Source: an uncultured Saprospiraceae bacterium
GTDB lineage: Bacteria > Bacteroidota > Bacteroidia > Chitinophagales > Saprospiraceae
Assembly: GCA_937951615.1 (NCBI GenBank)
Contig: CALFBH010000060.1
Span: 36,543 to 100,542 of the forward strand
DNA: 64,000 bases
Direction of reading: 5' to 3'
In this document: one piece after another, positions 28,109 to 36,698 of the stretch
Layout of the letters: each line of letters begins with the position of its first letter
Position numbering within the stretch: position 1 is the first letter of the stretch
Program-made: the position numbers and the translations under genes
Notes under the pieces: generated by a model
The model's input: the letters and a program-made list of their open reading frames with translations, nothing else
Databases searched by the model: none
Told to the model about the DNA's origin: nothing

Positions 28109-29386
28109 ATGTCCAACATACCATTAGCAGAACGACTACGCCCTCAAACGCTTGACCAGTACATCGGTCAGCAGCATCTTGTTGGGGAGAAAGCTGTTTT
28201 GCGTAAAGCGATAGAAAATGGAAAAGTGCCTTCGTTTATTTTATGGGGACCGCCTGGCGTTGGGAAAACCACGCTGGCACGTATTATTTCCAATCAACTA
28301 GAACGTCAGTTTTTTAGTTTGAGTGCCATTAATTCTGGCGTCAAAGACATTCGGGAAACCATAGAAAAAGCCAAGAAGCAACGATTTTTCAGTCAGCCGA
28401 ATCCTATTTTATTTATTGACGAAATTCATCGCTTTAGCAAATCTCAGCAGGATGCTTTGTTGGGTGCAGTCGAGTCGGGGATTATTACGCTTATTGGGGC
28501 AACCACTGAAAATCCATCCTTTGAAGTCATTTCAGCTTTATTATCGCGGGCGCAGGTGTATGTGCTGAATCCGCTGAGCAAAGAGGAATTATTGCACTTA
28601 TTACAACACGCACTTGAAAATGATGAAGTTTTAAAAACCCAAAATATTCAGCTCAAAGAACATGAAGCCCTGCTGAAACATGCCAATGGAGATGCTCGAA
28701 AATTGCTGAATATTTTGGAAATTGTCGTCAATGCAGACACCGATGAAGTGATTATCATTGATGATGAAACGGTGAATGAACGCCTGCAACAAAACATCGC
28801 GCTCTACGATAAAAATGGAGAGATGCACTACGACATTATTTCCGCTTTTATCAAGTCTATACGAGGCAGTGATCCCAATGCGGCCGTCTATTGGCTGGCG
28901 AGAATGGTGGAAGGTGGTGAGGATGTCAAATTCATTGCCCGTCGACTCATTATTTCTGCTGCAGAGGATATTGGACTAGCCAATCCTAATGCGCTTTTAT
29001 TGGCAAATAGTTGTTTCCAGTCGGTGCATATCATCGGTTTTCCTGAAGCGCGAATTATCCTTTCGGAAACGACGATTTATCTGGCTTGTTCGCCTAAAAG
29101 CAATTCTGCTTATGCAGCTATCAAGCAAGCCCAGCAAGTCGTAAAACAAACCGGCAATCTGCCCATCCCGCTCTCGCTCCGCAATGCACCTACCCGACTG
29201 ATGAAGGATTTGGGCTATGGCAAAGATTATCAGTATTCGCATGATTTTGAAGGCAATTTTATTGCACAAGATTTTTTGCCAGACGAGTTGAAAGGGCAGA
29301 AATGGTATGAGCCGCAAAATAATCCACAAGAGAGAAGTTTGCGCGAAAAACTGAAGAAATGGTGGCAGGGTAGGTATAAATATTAA
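28109..29386 (+). CDS. rarA: Replication-associated recombination protein A (MgsA/WRNIP1 family)
   Basis: 425 residues. Walker A GPPGVGKTT (about 46-54), Walker B FIDEIHRFSK (about 98-107), sensor 1 GATTENPSF (about 128-136), and the tetramerisation C-terminal domain with GSDPNAAVYWLARM and AAEDIGLANP. RarA is an AAA+ ATPase acting at stalled replication forks. The length is normal. Confidence 0.96.
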   Translation: MSNIPLAERLRPQTLDQYIGQQHLVGEKAVLRKAIENGKVPSFILWGPPGVGKTTLARIISNQLERQFFSLSAINSGVKDIRETIEKAKKQRFFSQPNPILFIDEIHRFSKSQQDALLGAVESGIITLIGATTENPSFEVISALLSRAQVYVLNPLSKEELLHLLQHALENDEVLKTQNIQLKEHEALLKHANGDARKLLNILEIVVNADTDEVIIIDDETVNERLQQNIALYDKNGEMHYDIISAFIKSIRGSDPNAAVYWLARMVEGGEDVKFIARRLIISAAEDIGLANPNALLLANSCFQSVHIIGFPEARIILSETTIYLACSPKSNSAYAAIKQAQQVVKQTGNLPIPLSLRNAPTRLMKDLGYGKDYQYSHDFEGNFIAQDFLPDELKGQKWYEPQNNPQERSLREKLKKWWQGRYKY

Positions 29387-29400
29387 CTGCGATTTTTATA

Positions 29401-29473
29401 CGTAGGACTGAAGTCCTACGCTTCTGTGAAACACACGTAATTGTTCGCAAAAGCGGCGGGTTTCAACCCGCCG
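29401..29473. repeat. Two REP-like palindromes after rarA
   Basis: CGTAGGACT-GA-AGTCCTACG (29401-29420) and CGGCGGGTT-TC-AACCCGCCG (29454-29473) are both perfect. They lie between the convergent rarA and cyclase genes and may terminate transcription. Confidence 0.7.
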
Positions 29474-29567
29474 TGGAAAACGAAAGCTGCGCTTTTAATC
29501 CTTTTATGCCTTATTTTTTCAGCGGTTTTTTAATAAAAATCAATCAACCTGCCGTACAAAACTTGAG

Positions 29568-30317
29568 TTAGCTTAAAGCATACAAAACCGGCTTACTCGG
29601 ACTCACATCAATTTCAAAACTGGCAATCTGGATATTCAGTAAATACAAACCATCAGGAATCGTGTCGGGGACATAAATCATTTCTGTAATCGTGCAATCT
29701 GTTCTTGGCGCGGCTGGATATTGCCAAAAGGCTTTATGTGCCAGTAGCTTTCCTTCATCCTCTTCCCTATCCACTGAGGGCAAATCTAAGAGTAAGTGTT
29801 TTACCCCATTTTCTACCAGATAAGTCACGCCTTCATGATGCAAATAAGGCGGATTAGTGCCAGAATATTGGCGGCTTAGTTTCGTATCCTCATTCGGCAT
29901 GGTACGGAGGAGGAGCGCGTCAGCATCTCCTTTTTTATAAATGTTTTCAAATTGTTCTTTTAGAATAATTCGATCTCCGTTTTCCTGTTTTTGTGGATAT
30001 AAGGTCACCAGTTTTGCCAAAAAGAAAAATTGCTGCAAAGATTGATTGATGGTATAAATTTCTTTGGCAATATGCCCTACACATTCAGTATGCGTCCCAT
30101 TGCCATGTGGATTGAATTTGACATTCAGAAAATTCAATAAACCGCCCTCCCGTGTGGAGCCAATAAAATCACCCGCTATGACGGGAGAAGTCTCCATTGC
30201 TGGTGCATAAAAGCAGTTGGGATTCTCTATGCCTTCTCGCAGTGGAATGGAAATATCGAGCGGAGCATTTAGGTCAGCTTCGTAGCTTGTATTGTTGATG
30301 TTGAGTTGAATTTTCAT
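29568..30317 (-). CDS. Cyclase-family (kynurenine formamidase-like) hydrolase
   Basis: 249 residues. HGNGTHTECVGH (71-82) corresponds to the HxGTHxDxPxH metal-binding motif of the cyclase family, with Glu78 at the usual Asp position. Family members hydrolyse formyl-kynurenine or isatin-like amides. No tryptophan pathway genes are nearby, so the substrate is not predictable. Confidence 0.8.
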   Translation of the reverse strand: MKIQLNINNTSYEADLNAPLDISIPLREGIENPNCFYAPAMETSPVIAGDFIGSTREGGLLNFLNVKFNPHGNGTHTECVGHIAKEIYTINQSLQQFFFLAKLVTLYPQKQENGDRIILKEQFENIYKKGDADALLLRTMPNEDTKLSRQYSGTNPPYLHHEGVTYLVENGVKHLLLDLPSVDREEDEGKLLAHKAFWQYPAAPRTDCTITEMIYVPDTIPDGLYLLNIQIASFEIDVSPSKPVLYALS

Positions 30318-30452
30318 AGAGCTAAGATGGGGTTTCTTGTTTATATATCAAAATCGGCAGCACTTAATATAGACGCGAGACTATTACGAAGTAAGGGAGC
30401 AAGCAAAAATCTCGCTTCTCGCAATGAAATGGTCTCGCTTCTCGCTTCTTAG

Positions 30453-30839
30453 CTAAACAACTTCAAACCAAAGCGCATCTCCTACTCTATCATTTCCATT
30501 ATAATCAATAAAAATTTCTGTACCTGCGGGGATGTCTTTGATGCAATGAATTTCCAGTTGGTCGAATACAGCATCCAGAACGACATTTGCATTTGGGACT
30601 TTGCTATGGTTGTACAAACAGCCATTGCCTAGCGGAATACAGGCTGCTCCATCGGTGTCGGGCAGCAGGAAATAATAATCGTGAAAAATGGTTTTATGAA
30701 TAGCTCCGACCTGTTCTGAAGGAATGACCAATATCGGACAAATCTCGATTAGGCTGCCTTTTTTGATAGCGGCTGCCACAAAAACACCACGTCCGCGTGC
30801 TGCTGATTCTGCAATGAATAGACCTGGTATTTGTAGCAT
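30453..30839 (-). CDS. Small SET-domain protein
   Basis: 128 residues consisting of a SET domain: GRGVFVAAAIKKGSLIEI near the start, the pseudoknot motif GCLYNHSKVPNA (about 74-85) and EIFIDYN (about 108-114). The SAM-binding NHS and catalytic Tyr are intact, so protein-lysine methylation is possible. It lacks pre- and post-SET cysteines. Bacterial versions are usually uncharacterised. Confidence 0.82.
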   Translation of the reverse strand: MLQIPGLFIAESAARGRGVFVAAAIKKGSLIEICPILVIPSEQVGAIHKTIFHDYYFLLPDTDGAACIPLGNGCLYNHSKVPNANVVLDAVFDQLEIHCIKDIPAGTEIFIDYNGNDRVGDALWFEVV

Positions 30840-30857
30840 TTATTTTGTTTGATAAGT

Positions 30858-30952
30858 GGAAATACAAATCCAAACGTCAAATTCAAATTCAAAAAAGTAT
30901 TGACAATAAGCCAATTATATAAATTGAAAGTGGGGTTTAGTTGAGTATAGGC
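30858..30952 (-). repeat. 95-bp dispersed repeat, copy 2
   Basis: The reverse complement aligns without gaps to 6711-6805. It ends six bases before the HTH gene stop codon at 30958. Confidence 0.8.
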
Positions 30953-30957
30953 ACTTA

Positions 30958-31497
30958 TTATGCTCTAAATTTGACCGCATTTTTCACCATAGCAGCTTCT
31001 TTTTTTCTGGTTACTTTATCTTTTTTAATGGAAAATTCCTGTTTTTTGGTAAGAAGCCTCCACCAGATTAGAGCAGGAATCAACATCCCCGAATGTTTTT
31101 CTAACCTGTAAATCAACTCAATATTTGGATCTTCTCTGTCATTAATAATCCGACTTAATCTGGTATAATGGATATTTAAATCTTCTGATAATTTTTTCTT
31201 TGTTCGTTTTAAAATTCTGGTGTATTCTTCTAATTGTTTTCCAAAGCTTTTCTCTGGCACATATTCTTCTTTAGTGATATAAGTTTCTATCTGGTATCTA
31301 AGTCGTAATAAATCAGAATAAATACGCTGCTCTTCGGTCATTTCCTGTAATAATTTGAAACGGAAAACCCTTAGCTCTTCATCTGCCTTTTTCTTTTCTG
31401 CTTCCGTTAAGTCAGCAGGAATCAACATAGAATCAGCAATTTCCTCATCTGTGTATTTCTTACGGAGTTTTTGATAAATTTTTTCATACTTCCCCAT
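30958..31497 (-). CDS. HTH protein, antitoxin/regulator-like (paralog of 52112-52651)
   Basis: 179 residues. An N-terminal KYEKIYQKLRKKYTDEEIA motif is followed by an XRE-like helix-turn-helix (KLSEDLNIHYTRLSRIIN, about 102-119) and HSGMLIPALIWWRL. The gene at 52112 shares all three blocks. Its ATG overlaps the stop of the GNAT-like gene by 14 bp, so the two are translationally coupled. The arrangement suggests a toxin-antitoxin or autoregulated pair (inference). Confidence 0.75.
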   Translation of the reverse strand: MGKYEKIYQKLRKKYTDEEIADSMLIPADLTEAEKKKADEELRVFRFKLLQEMTEEQRIYSDLLRLRYQIETYITKEEYVPEKSFGKQLEEYTRILKRTKKKLSEDLNIHYTRLSRIINDREDPNIELIYRLEKHSGMLIPALIWWRLLTKKQEFSIKKDKVTRKKEAAMVKNAVKFRA

Positions 31498-31960
31498 CCT
31501 TCAAATATTTAGTGATAATAGATTGAGCAATTTCTAAAAATACGACCATAGTAAGCCCCATTTGTCGAAAACCAAATTTATTTTGATAATGATTAATTAA
31601 ATTTGTTTTAGGTATGAGCGAAACGAAACCATCATAACCTCTTTCAAAAGACATTTGGCAGGCAAACCCAATTAGACAACCAGATATGCCAGCAATTTCC
31701 TTTGATTTCCCCTGATGCGTCTTTGAAGATTCAACGAGATTGATGTGTATTCTTAATTCCTTGTGAACATCAATCAGTGAAATCAAGCCAAGAAATTCTT
31801 CTTGTTCTGCTCTTCTAATCCGATAGACTTCATTTCCTTCCTCTAATGACCAGTCAAAAATGAAGTTTTTATTTCCTTTCAACTTTTTCACCTGAACCGC
31901 ACTTATTTTTTCAATTATACCTTCAAATTTCTCTCCCGTTTCTAGGTTTATTAAATTCAT
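31484..31960 (-). CDS. GNAT-like acetyltransferase, possible toxin
   Basis: 158 residues from ATG 31960; a TTG at 31972 is possible. The C-terminal half has a GNAT layout: LRIHINLVESSKTHQGKSKE with a divergent acetyl-CoA loop (HQGKSKEIAG), then YDGFVSLIPK and LINHYQNKFGFRQMG, which matches the motif B end of the fold. The canonical Q/RxxGxG/A is imperfect. It lies upstream of and overlaps an HTH gene, as in operons of acetyltransferase toxins with HTH partners; toxicity is inferred only. Confidence 0.6.
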   Translation of the reverse strand: MNLINLETGEKFEGIIEKISAVQVKKLKGNKNFIFDWSLEEGNEVYRIRRAEQEEFLGLISLIDVHKELRIHINLVESSKTHQGKSKEIAGISGCLIGFACQMSFERGYDGFVSLIPKTNLINHYQNKFGFRQMGLTMVVFLEIAQSIITKYLKDGEV

Positions 31961-31980
31961 AAAAGTAATCAATTCTATTG

Positions 31981-31988
31981 CAAATATA
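31981..31988 (-). promoter_or_regulatory. -7 element of the GNAT/HTH pair (TATATTTG)
   Basis: A consensus TAnnTTTG 20 bp before the preferred ATG at 31960 and 8 bp before the alternative TTG at 31972. Confidence 0.5.
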
Positions 31989-32026
31989 AGAAATATTATT
32001 TACGAAATCAATAAATATTATTGCTT

Positions 32027-34744
32027 TTATGCAGCTTCCAAAACCACTAAAAAAGTCGTTCCTTTACCTACTTCACTTTTCACAGTAATCTGTCCTTTAT
32101 GTCGTTCAACAATTTCTTTGGTAATATACAAACCCAGTCCGCTACCTTCCGGTTTGGTAAACGAGGCATCTTGTGTAAAGCGGTCGAAAAGATGTGGCAG
32201 AAATTCTGGCGAAATACCTGTACCATTATCCCAAATGGACAGTTGGATTTTGCCATTTTTTTGTGCCAATTTCACTTCGATGAGTCCATTTTTATCTGGA
32301 CAGAATTTGATGGCATTGGAAAGAAGGTTGAGGGTGGCTTGTACCAGATGGTCGCGGTCGCCGATAATGAGGCAATCACCATTGGGTGGCGAATAATTGA
32401 GGCGAATGTTTTTTTCCTTACAAAGCGATTTTGCACTGCTGATAGAATCGTTCAGTACATGACGTAAATCCAATGTTTCAAATTCCCATTTGACTTGGTT
32501 GGTTTGCAGTTTTTCAATATCTAAGACTTGATTAATCAAGCGGGCAATGCGATTACTTTCGCTGACGATAATACCAAGAAATTCTTCGCGCTGCTCATTG
32601 TCTAGGTCTTTATTTTTAAACAAAATTCCTGAAAAGGATTTAATCGAAGTAATAGGTGTTCTCAGTTCATGGGTTACATTGGTGATAAAATTATTTTTCA
32701 GGCTATCCAGTTCTTTCAGGGCATCATTGGCTACTTTTAATTGTCGGGTTGTTTCTTCGAGTTCCTGTGATTTCTGTTCCAATTGATGACTATATTGTAC
32801 AATTTCCTGTGTTTGGTCGAGTACACGCATCAGTTCTTCCAGGCTGACGGGCTGCTCTTTTGCTATCGAAGTGATGATGACTCGCGCAGAGGCGGCACCA
32901 ATAGCTCCTGCCAGATTTTTTTCGGCGTAAGCCACCAAATCCGCATTAGCAGTATTGAGTTTTGCAAGGTTGAGATTGGCAGATGTCGCGTAGGCACTTA
33001 GTAATTGTTCGGCTCTTTCTTTACCTAAAAAACGACTTAAAACAATTTTTATATCATGTAAAGGCGCTTCTCGTTTGGCAATATCAATATCTCCTCCACT
33101 ATCTGTATATTTGTAAATATCAACAAACAAAGCCGCCTGAGTACGCTCGATAGCCGATGGATTGGTGAACAAAGAAATGCCTATATAAGCCAGCAGATTA
33201 AAAAACAAACTCCAGAACAAAGCCAATGGTATTGGGTCAGAATTGCCCACACCCAGAAATGCTTCAGGGCGCAGCCAGCTTAGTCCGAACAAACCATTCT
33301 CCAAAACATTTGCTACCCAGTTCACGCTTCCCATAGTAGGAAATGGTAATAAAAATGCCCAGATGAAAAAACCGAGCATTAAGCCAAAAATTGCGCCTGC
33401 TTTTGTGCCGCCCTTCCAGTACATGCCACCCAGCAAAGCCGGAGCAAATTGGGCGACAGCCGTAAAAGAAATCAAGCCAATGGAAACTAATGTGTAGCCT
33501 GTCCCTATTGCATTGAAATAAGCATAAGCCAACAACAAAACAAGGACAATACACAAACGTCGTGTCGCTAATAATTGACTGGAAATATCTTGATTGTCCT
33601 GCTTGCCGATAACATGTGTACGGAGCAAAATCGGAACAATCAGGTTATTGCTCAACATAATACTCAGGGCAATCGTGGACACAATCACCATACTCGTCGC
33701 TGCGGATAAACCACCCAGAAAGACAAAAAGCGCGAGGATATTTTTTTCGTATAATAAAGGTAAATTAAGGACAAAGGTGTCGGCTTCAACGCCACCATTT
33801 GGAAACTGCATCAAGCCGCCTAAAGCAATGGGCAGAACGAATATATTGATAACAAAAAGATACAACGGAAATAACCACAGGGCTTTATAAACGTGATTTG
33901 CTTGATTGTTCTCGACTACTGCAACATGAAATTGGCGCGGCAATAAAAAGATAGCCAGCATAGATAATAATAACAAAGCCAACCAGGAACCACCGCCCGA
34001 ATTTGCCGTATTGAAGGTCATCAGTTCCGCAATTTCAGGATGCTCGATTGCCTGACTAAACAGGTCGCCAAAACCATCATAAATACCATAAGTCACAAAA
34101 ATACCAACTGCTAGAAAAGCAATCATTTTTATAATGGACTCAAAAGCAATCGCACCAATCAGTCCTTCATGTTTTTCATTCGGATCTAAGTGGCGTGTAC
34201 CAAAAAATATAGTGAAAAATGCCAGCACCAGCGCGACATAAAATGCCAAATCACGCAGCATAGAAGTCCCGTCCAAAGCATGGGTAAATGCCTCGCTTTC
34301 CTGCGCCAGCAAAATATTAAAACTAAAGGTGACGGCTTTCAATTGGATAGATATGTAAGGCACAACACCAAGCAAAGCCACTAGCGTTGCCAGCATCCCC
34401 AAAGTCGAACTTTTGCCATAGCGTGAAGAGATAAAATCCGCAACAGAAGTGATTTTTTGAAATTTACTAATGACAATAATTTTCCGCAGGATAACCACCC
34501 ACAAAGGCGCAGTGAGCGTAGGTCCGAGATAGACCGTAAGAAAACTCAATCCACCAGTAGCCGCGCGGCCAACGCTGCCATAGAAAGTCCAAGCCGTACA
34601 AAAAACAGCCAGCGAAAGTGCATAGATATAAGGATTAGCAGTCAGGTTTCGTCCCTTTGCCGATTGTCGGTCGATAAACCAGGCAATGCCAAAAAGCAAG
34701 AGCAGATAAGCGATAGAAAATGATATGACAGTAACAGCATTCAA
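32027..34744 (-). CDS. Sodium:solute symporter-histidine kinase fusion (CbrA-like)
   Basis: 905 residues. The first 500 form about thirteen membrane helices of the SSS fold (for example GRAATGGLSFLTVYLGPTL). A cytoplasmic linker and coiled coil (about 600-680) lead to a HisKA domain with THELRTPITSIKSF and a HATPase domain with NLLSNAIKF, DNGTGI and GSGLGL. It is a membrane sensor in which the transporter half probably detects or imports a nutrient. No response regulator is adjacent; the DUF1330 gene lies 2 bp upstream. Confidence 0.92.
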   Translation of the reverse strand: MNAVTVISFSIAYLLLLFGIAWFIDRQSAKGRNLTANPYIYALSLAVFCTAWTFYGSVGRAATGGLSFLTVYLGPTLTAPLWVVILRKIIVISKFQKITSVADFISSRYGKSSTLGMLATLVALLGVVPYISIQLKAVTFSFNILLAQESEAFTHALDGTSMLRDLAFYVALVLAFFTIFFGTRHLDPNEKHEGLIGAIAFESIIKMIAFLAVGIFVTYGIYDGFGDLFSQAIEHPEIAELMTFNTANSGGGSWLALLLLSMLAIFLLPRQFHVAVVENNQANHVYKALWLFPLYLFVINIFVLPIALGGLMQFPNGGVEADTFVLNLPLLYEKNILALFVFLGGLSAATSMVIVSTIALSIMLSNNLIVPILLRTHVIGKQDNQDISSQLLATRRLCIVLVLLLAYAYFNAIGTGYTLVSIGLISFTAVAQFAPALLGGMYWKGGTKAGAIFGLMLGFFIWAFLLPFPTMGSVNWVANVLENGLFGLSWLRPEAFLGVGNSDPIPLALFWSLFFNLLAYIGISLFTNPSAIERTQAALFVDIYKYTDSGGDIDIAKREAPLHDIKIVLSRFLGKERAEQLLSAYATSANLNLAKLNTANADLVAYAEKNLAGAIGAASARVIITSIAKEQPVSLEELMRVLDQTQEIVQYSHQLEQKSQELEETTRQLKVANDALKELDSLKNNFITNVTHELRTPITSIKSFSGILFKNKDLDNEQREEFLGIIVSESNRIARLINQVLDIEKLQTNQVKWEFETLDLRHVLNDSISSAKSLCKEKNIRLNYSPPNGDCLIIGDRDHLVQATLNLLSNAIKFCPDKNGLIEVKLAQKNGKIQLSIWDNGTGISPEFLPHLFDRFTQDASFTKPEGSGLGLYITKEIVERHKGQITVKSEVGKGTTFLVVLEAA

Positions 34745-34746
34745 AA

Positions 34747-35124
34747 TTATAACTCACAGGCAATCAGATCGCCAATCTCCAATGCCATGGTGCGATGATG
34801 CGTAATTTTCTGGTATTCAGGATTTTTAATCATTTCAAAAAAAGCATCAATGGATGGATATTTGACAATGAAAATAACGTCGGGCTTGCTGTCATCATTA
34901 CCAATAATTACGCCCACCGGCTTTCCTCGCCAGATCAACTCACCACCAACCGCCTGCACAAAAGGCATCGCTTGTGTGATGTAGCGTTTGTAGGCTTCCT
35001 TGCCCTCCTCTTTGCCATCAGGCGTCTTGTCTCTGAATTTGATGATATTGACCATCGCTACCGGCTGATCTTTGGGATAAGATTTCAGCGCAGACAATTG
35101 TTCTCTGGTTGGATCTATGTTCAT
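34747..35124 (-). CDS. DUF1330 protein
   Basis: 125 residues, ferredoxin-like alpha/beta barrel type: VAMVNIIKFRDK (about 23-34), AVGGELIWRGKPVG, VIFIVKYPSIDAFFEMIKNPEYQ. It is a small cytoplasmic protein of unknown function. It lies just before the symporter-kinase gene and is probably co-transcribed. A seven-base TATTTTG sits 4 bp upstream of the ATG, so the mRNA leader may be very short. Confidence 0.8.
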   Translation of the reverse strand: MNIDPTREQLSALKSYPKDQPVAMVNIIKFRDKTPDGKEEGKEAYKRYITQAMPFVQAVGGELIWRGKPVGVIIGNDDSKPDVIFIVKYPSIDAFFEMIKNPEYQKITHHRTMALEIGDLIACEL

Positions 35125-35148
35125 AGTGCAAAATACGTTAGAGCGTTT

Positions 35149-35541
35149 TTAAATCCCCATAATCATTACAAAAAACACAAGTAAGCCCAGCACCCTCAAA
35201 AACATTGATGCTAAATACGACCGAATGTAGTCATTCGGAAAATTGTGTTCTTTAAGTTTTTTATACGAAAAATATCCAGATATAAAGATGAGTGCAAATA
35301 TCGCAATTGTATAAATAGAATACAATACAAAAGGAGACACTAAATCATATTTGGTGGCAATGAAAAACAAAGATATAATCGCAATCAAAATGGCAAAGGT
35401 GTAGATACTTTTATTTGAAAATAAATCAATCAACTCAAGTTTCTTCTCCTGTTCCAGTTTTTTATATGCTCTTTGGTTAATGACACGTGCAATAAGCACC
35501 ACTACAAGCAATAGAACAAATGCGGGCATTAAATTATCCAT
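35149..35541 (-). CDS. Small membrane protein of unknown function
   Basis: 130 residues with four hydrophobic segments (about 5-20, 48-66, 72-92, 108-128) and a charged cytoplasmic loop (NQRAYKKLEQEKKLE). A TAAATTTG element (35558-35565) lies 16 bp upstream. It resembles no family I recognise. It is in the same direction as its neighbours but is flanked upstream by a 100-bp inverted repeat. Confidence 0.65.
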   Translation of the reverse strand: MDNLMPAFVLLLVVVLIARVINQRAYKKLEQEKKLELIDLFSNKSIYTFAILIAIISLFFIATKYDLVSPFVLYSIYTIAIFALIFISGYFSYKKLKEHNFPNDYIRSYLASMFLRVLGLLVFFVMIMGI

Positions 35542-35577
35542 TCATCTAGTTTTTATACAAATTTAGAACGTCTTTGA

Positions 35578-35679
35578 ATTTTTGGGTGCAGTTCATTTTT
35601 CGCTTTCCCCACACGCCGCCTCTGACTCCTAAAGGAAAATCAGCCCGCATTACGAAAAAGTGAACTGCACCCAATTTTT
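35578..35679. repeat. 100-bp inverted-repeat element
   Basis: TTGGGTGCAGTTCATTTTTCG at the left (from 35582, with one base fewer) is mirrored by CGAAAAAGTGAACTGCACC and CAA at the right (to 35673), about 50 bp apart. No open frame lies between. A MITE or remnant of insertion-sequence ends is the most economical reading. Confidence 0.6.
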
Positions 35680-35728
35680 TAGGATTGAGCAGGCATTCAT
35701 CGTTCATCATTTCTCATTCATCATTACT

Positions 35729-35920
35729 TCACCCCTTCTTTCTTACAATTAAAAACATTAAGATAATAAAAACCAGCCATACAAAAAAGAGATAGAAATA
35801 TAAGAGTGGAATCCCTGCTATCATGCTCTTTTTATTAAAAAATCCGATGATAGGAAAATTGAGCAAAGCAAAGAAAAGCAGGAAGATGCCGATGAGTTTG
35901 GAGGATTTATTCGTTGTCAT
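35729..35920 (-). CDS. 63-residue two-helix membrane protein
   Basis: From ATG 35920: two hydrophobic helices (about 9-27 and 36-58) ending in RKKG. The ATG overlaps the last 14 bp of the HNH gene, so it is translationally coupled to the Septu-like pair as arranged here. Similar short proteins usually precede SSS transporters in Bacteroidota (recollection, not checked). It may therefore belong with the symporter-kinase 1 kb downstream. Confidence 0.6.
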   Translation of the reverse strand: MTTNKSSKLIGIFLLFFALLNFPIIGFFNKKSMIAGIPLLYFYLFFVWLVFIILMFLIVRKKG

Positions 35921-36695
35921 CTTCTCCCTGTTTGTAGTAATGGTAAAACCAATTGTAAGGCAGGGTTTTCTCAAAGGAAAGGTCTGTCAGGATTTTTATA
36001 AACTTCGATTTTGGTTCGTAGTCATCAATTAAGCCATATACTTCATACTCAAATTCTTCTTTAGTAATACTTTTGATACTCGTGATTTTTTCACCTAACA
36101 GTTTCCAAACCCGCCTGACAAGCGTAAGATATTCTTTGGATAAACCTAATTCATAAAAGTCATCTTTGTATTCTTCACAAGCAATTCTTCCTGCCTCATC
36201 ATAGCTGACTTTATCGTTGATTTCAGCATCATACACAAATGGAAAAACAAATTTATCCCCTCGATAATGATTACAGTGTGTATTGCTATCACATGAACCA
36301 ATCAGATTGGCATAGGCAATATCATGGGGATATTTTTCCAGTAGAATTTGCTTGGCTGTTCTAGCAAAATCTTCTTTATGAATGACATAATTTGCCAATT
36401 CAGAAACTTCAAAATAACGACTTAGGTCAGGATGTGAGGCATCAGTATTATTTGGGATGATGTGTTCTAAGGTTGTATTTCTTTCGAAGATTATTTGCAA
36501 ACAGTAACAACACAAATTAGACTGTTCTGACATTATAACATCAATGAGCCGTTCTTTGTATTTTTTTTCACTTAAGCCACTATAATAATCAGCCCCCAAA
36601 TATCTGCCTTCTTCATCACTCCACGCATCATTTAGAAGTTCATCTATAATTTGATTGCCTGCCTTTCGGTTAGTTGATTTATCAATATATTTCAT
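35907..36695 (-). CDS. HNH nuclease-like protein, Septu PtuB-like
   Basis: 262 residues. CCYC (62-65) and TLEHIIPN (75-82) supply the first zinc knuckle and the catalytic His of an HNH fold; a later GSCDSNTHCNHYRGDK (about 144-160) supplies the second cysteine pair. It starts 3 bp after the ATPase stop. ATPase-HNH pairs of this kind form the Septu defence system and also accompany retrons; no reverse transcriptase is present here. Confidence 0.78.
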   Translation of the reverse strand: MKYIDKSTNRKAGNQIIDELLNDAWSDEEGRYLGADYYSGLSEKKYKERLIDVIMSEQSNLCCYCLQIIFERNTTLEHIIPNNTDASHPDLSRYFEVSELANYVIHKEDFARTAKQILLEKYPHDIAYANLIGSCDSNTHCNHYRGDKFVFPFVYDAEINDKVSYDEAGRIACEEYKDDFYELGLSKEYLTLVRRVWKLLGEKITSIKSITKEEFEYEVYGLIDDYEPKSKFIKILTDLSFEKTLPYNWFYHYYKQGEDDNE

Positions 36696-36698
36696 GGA

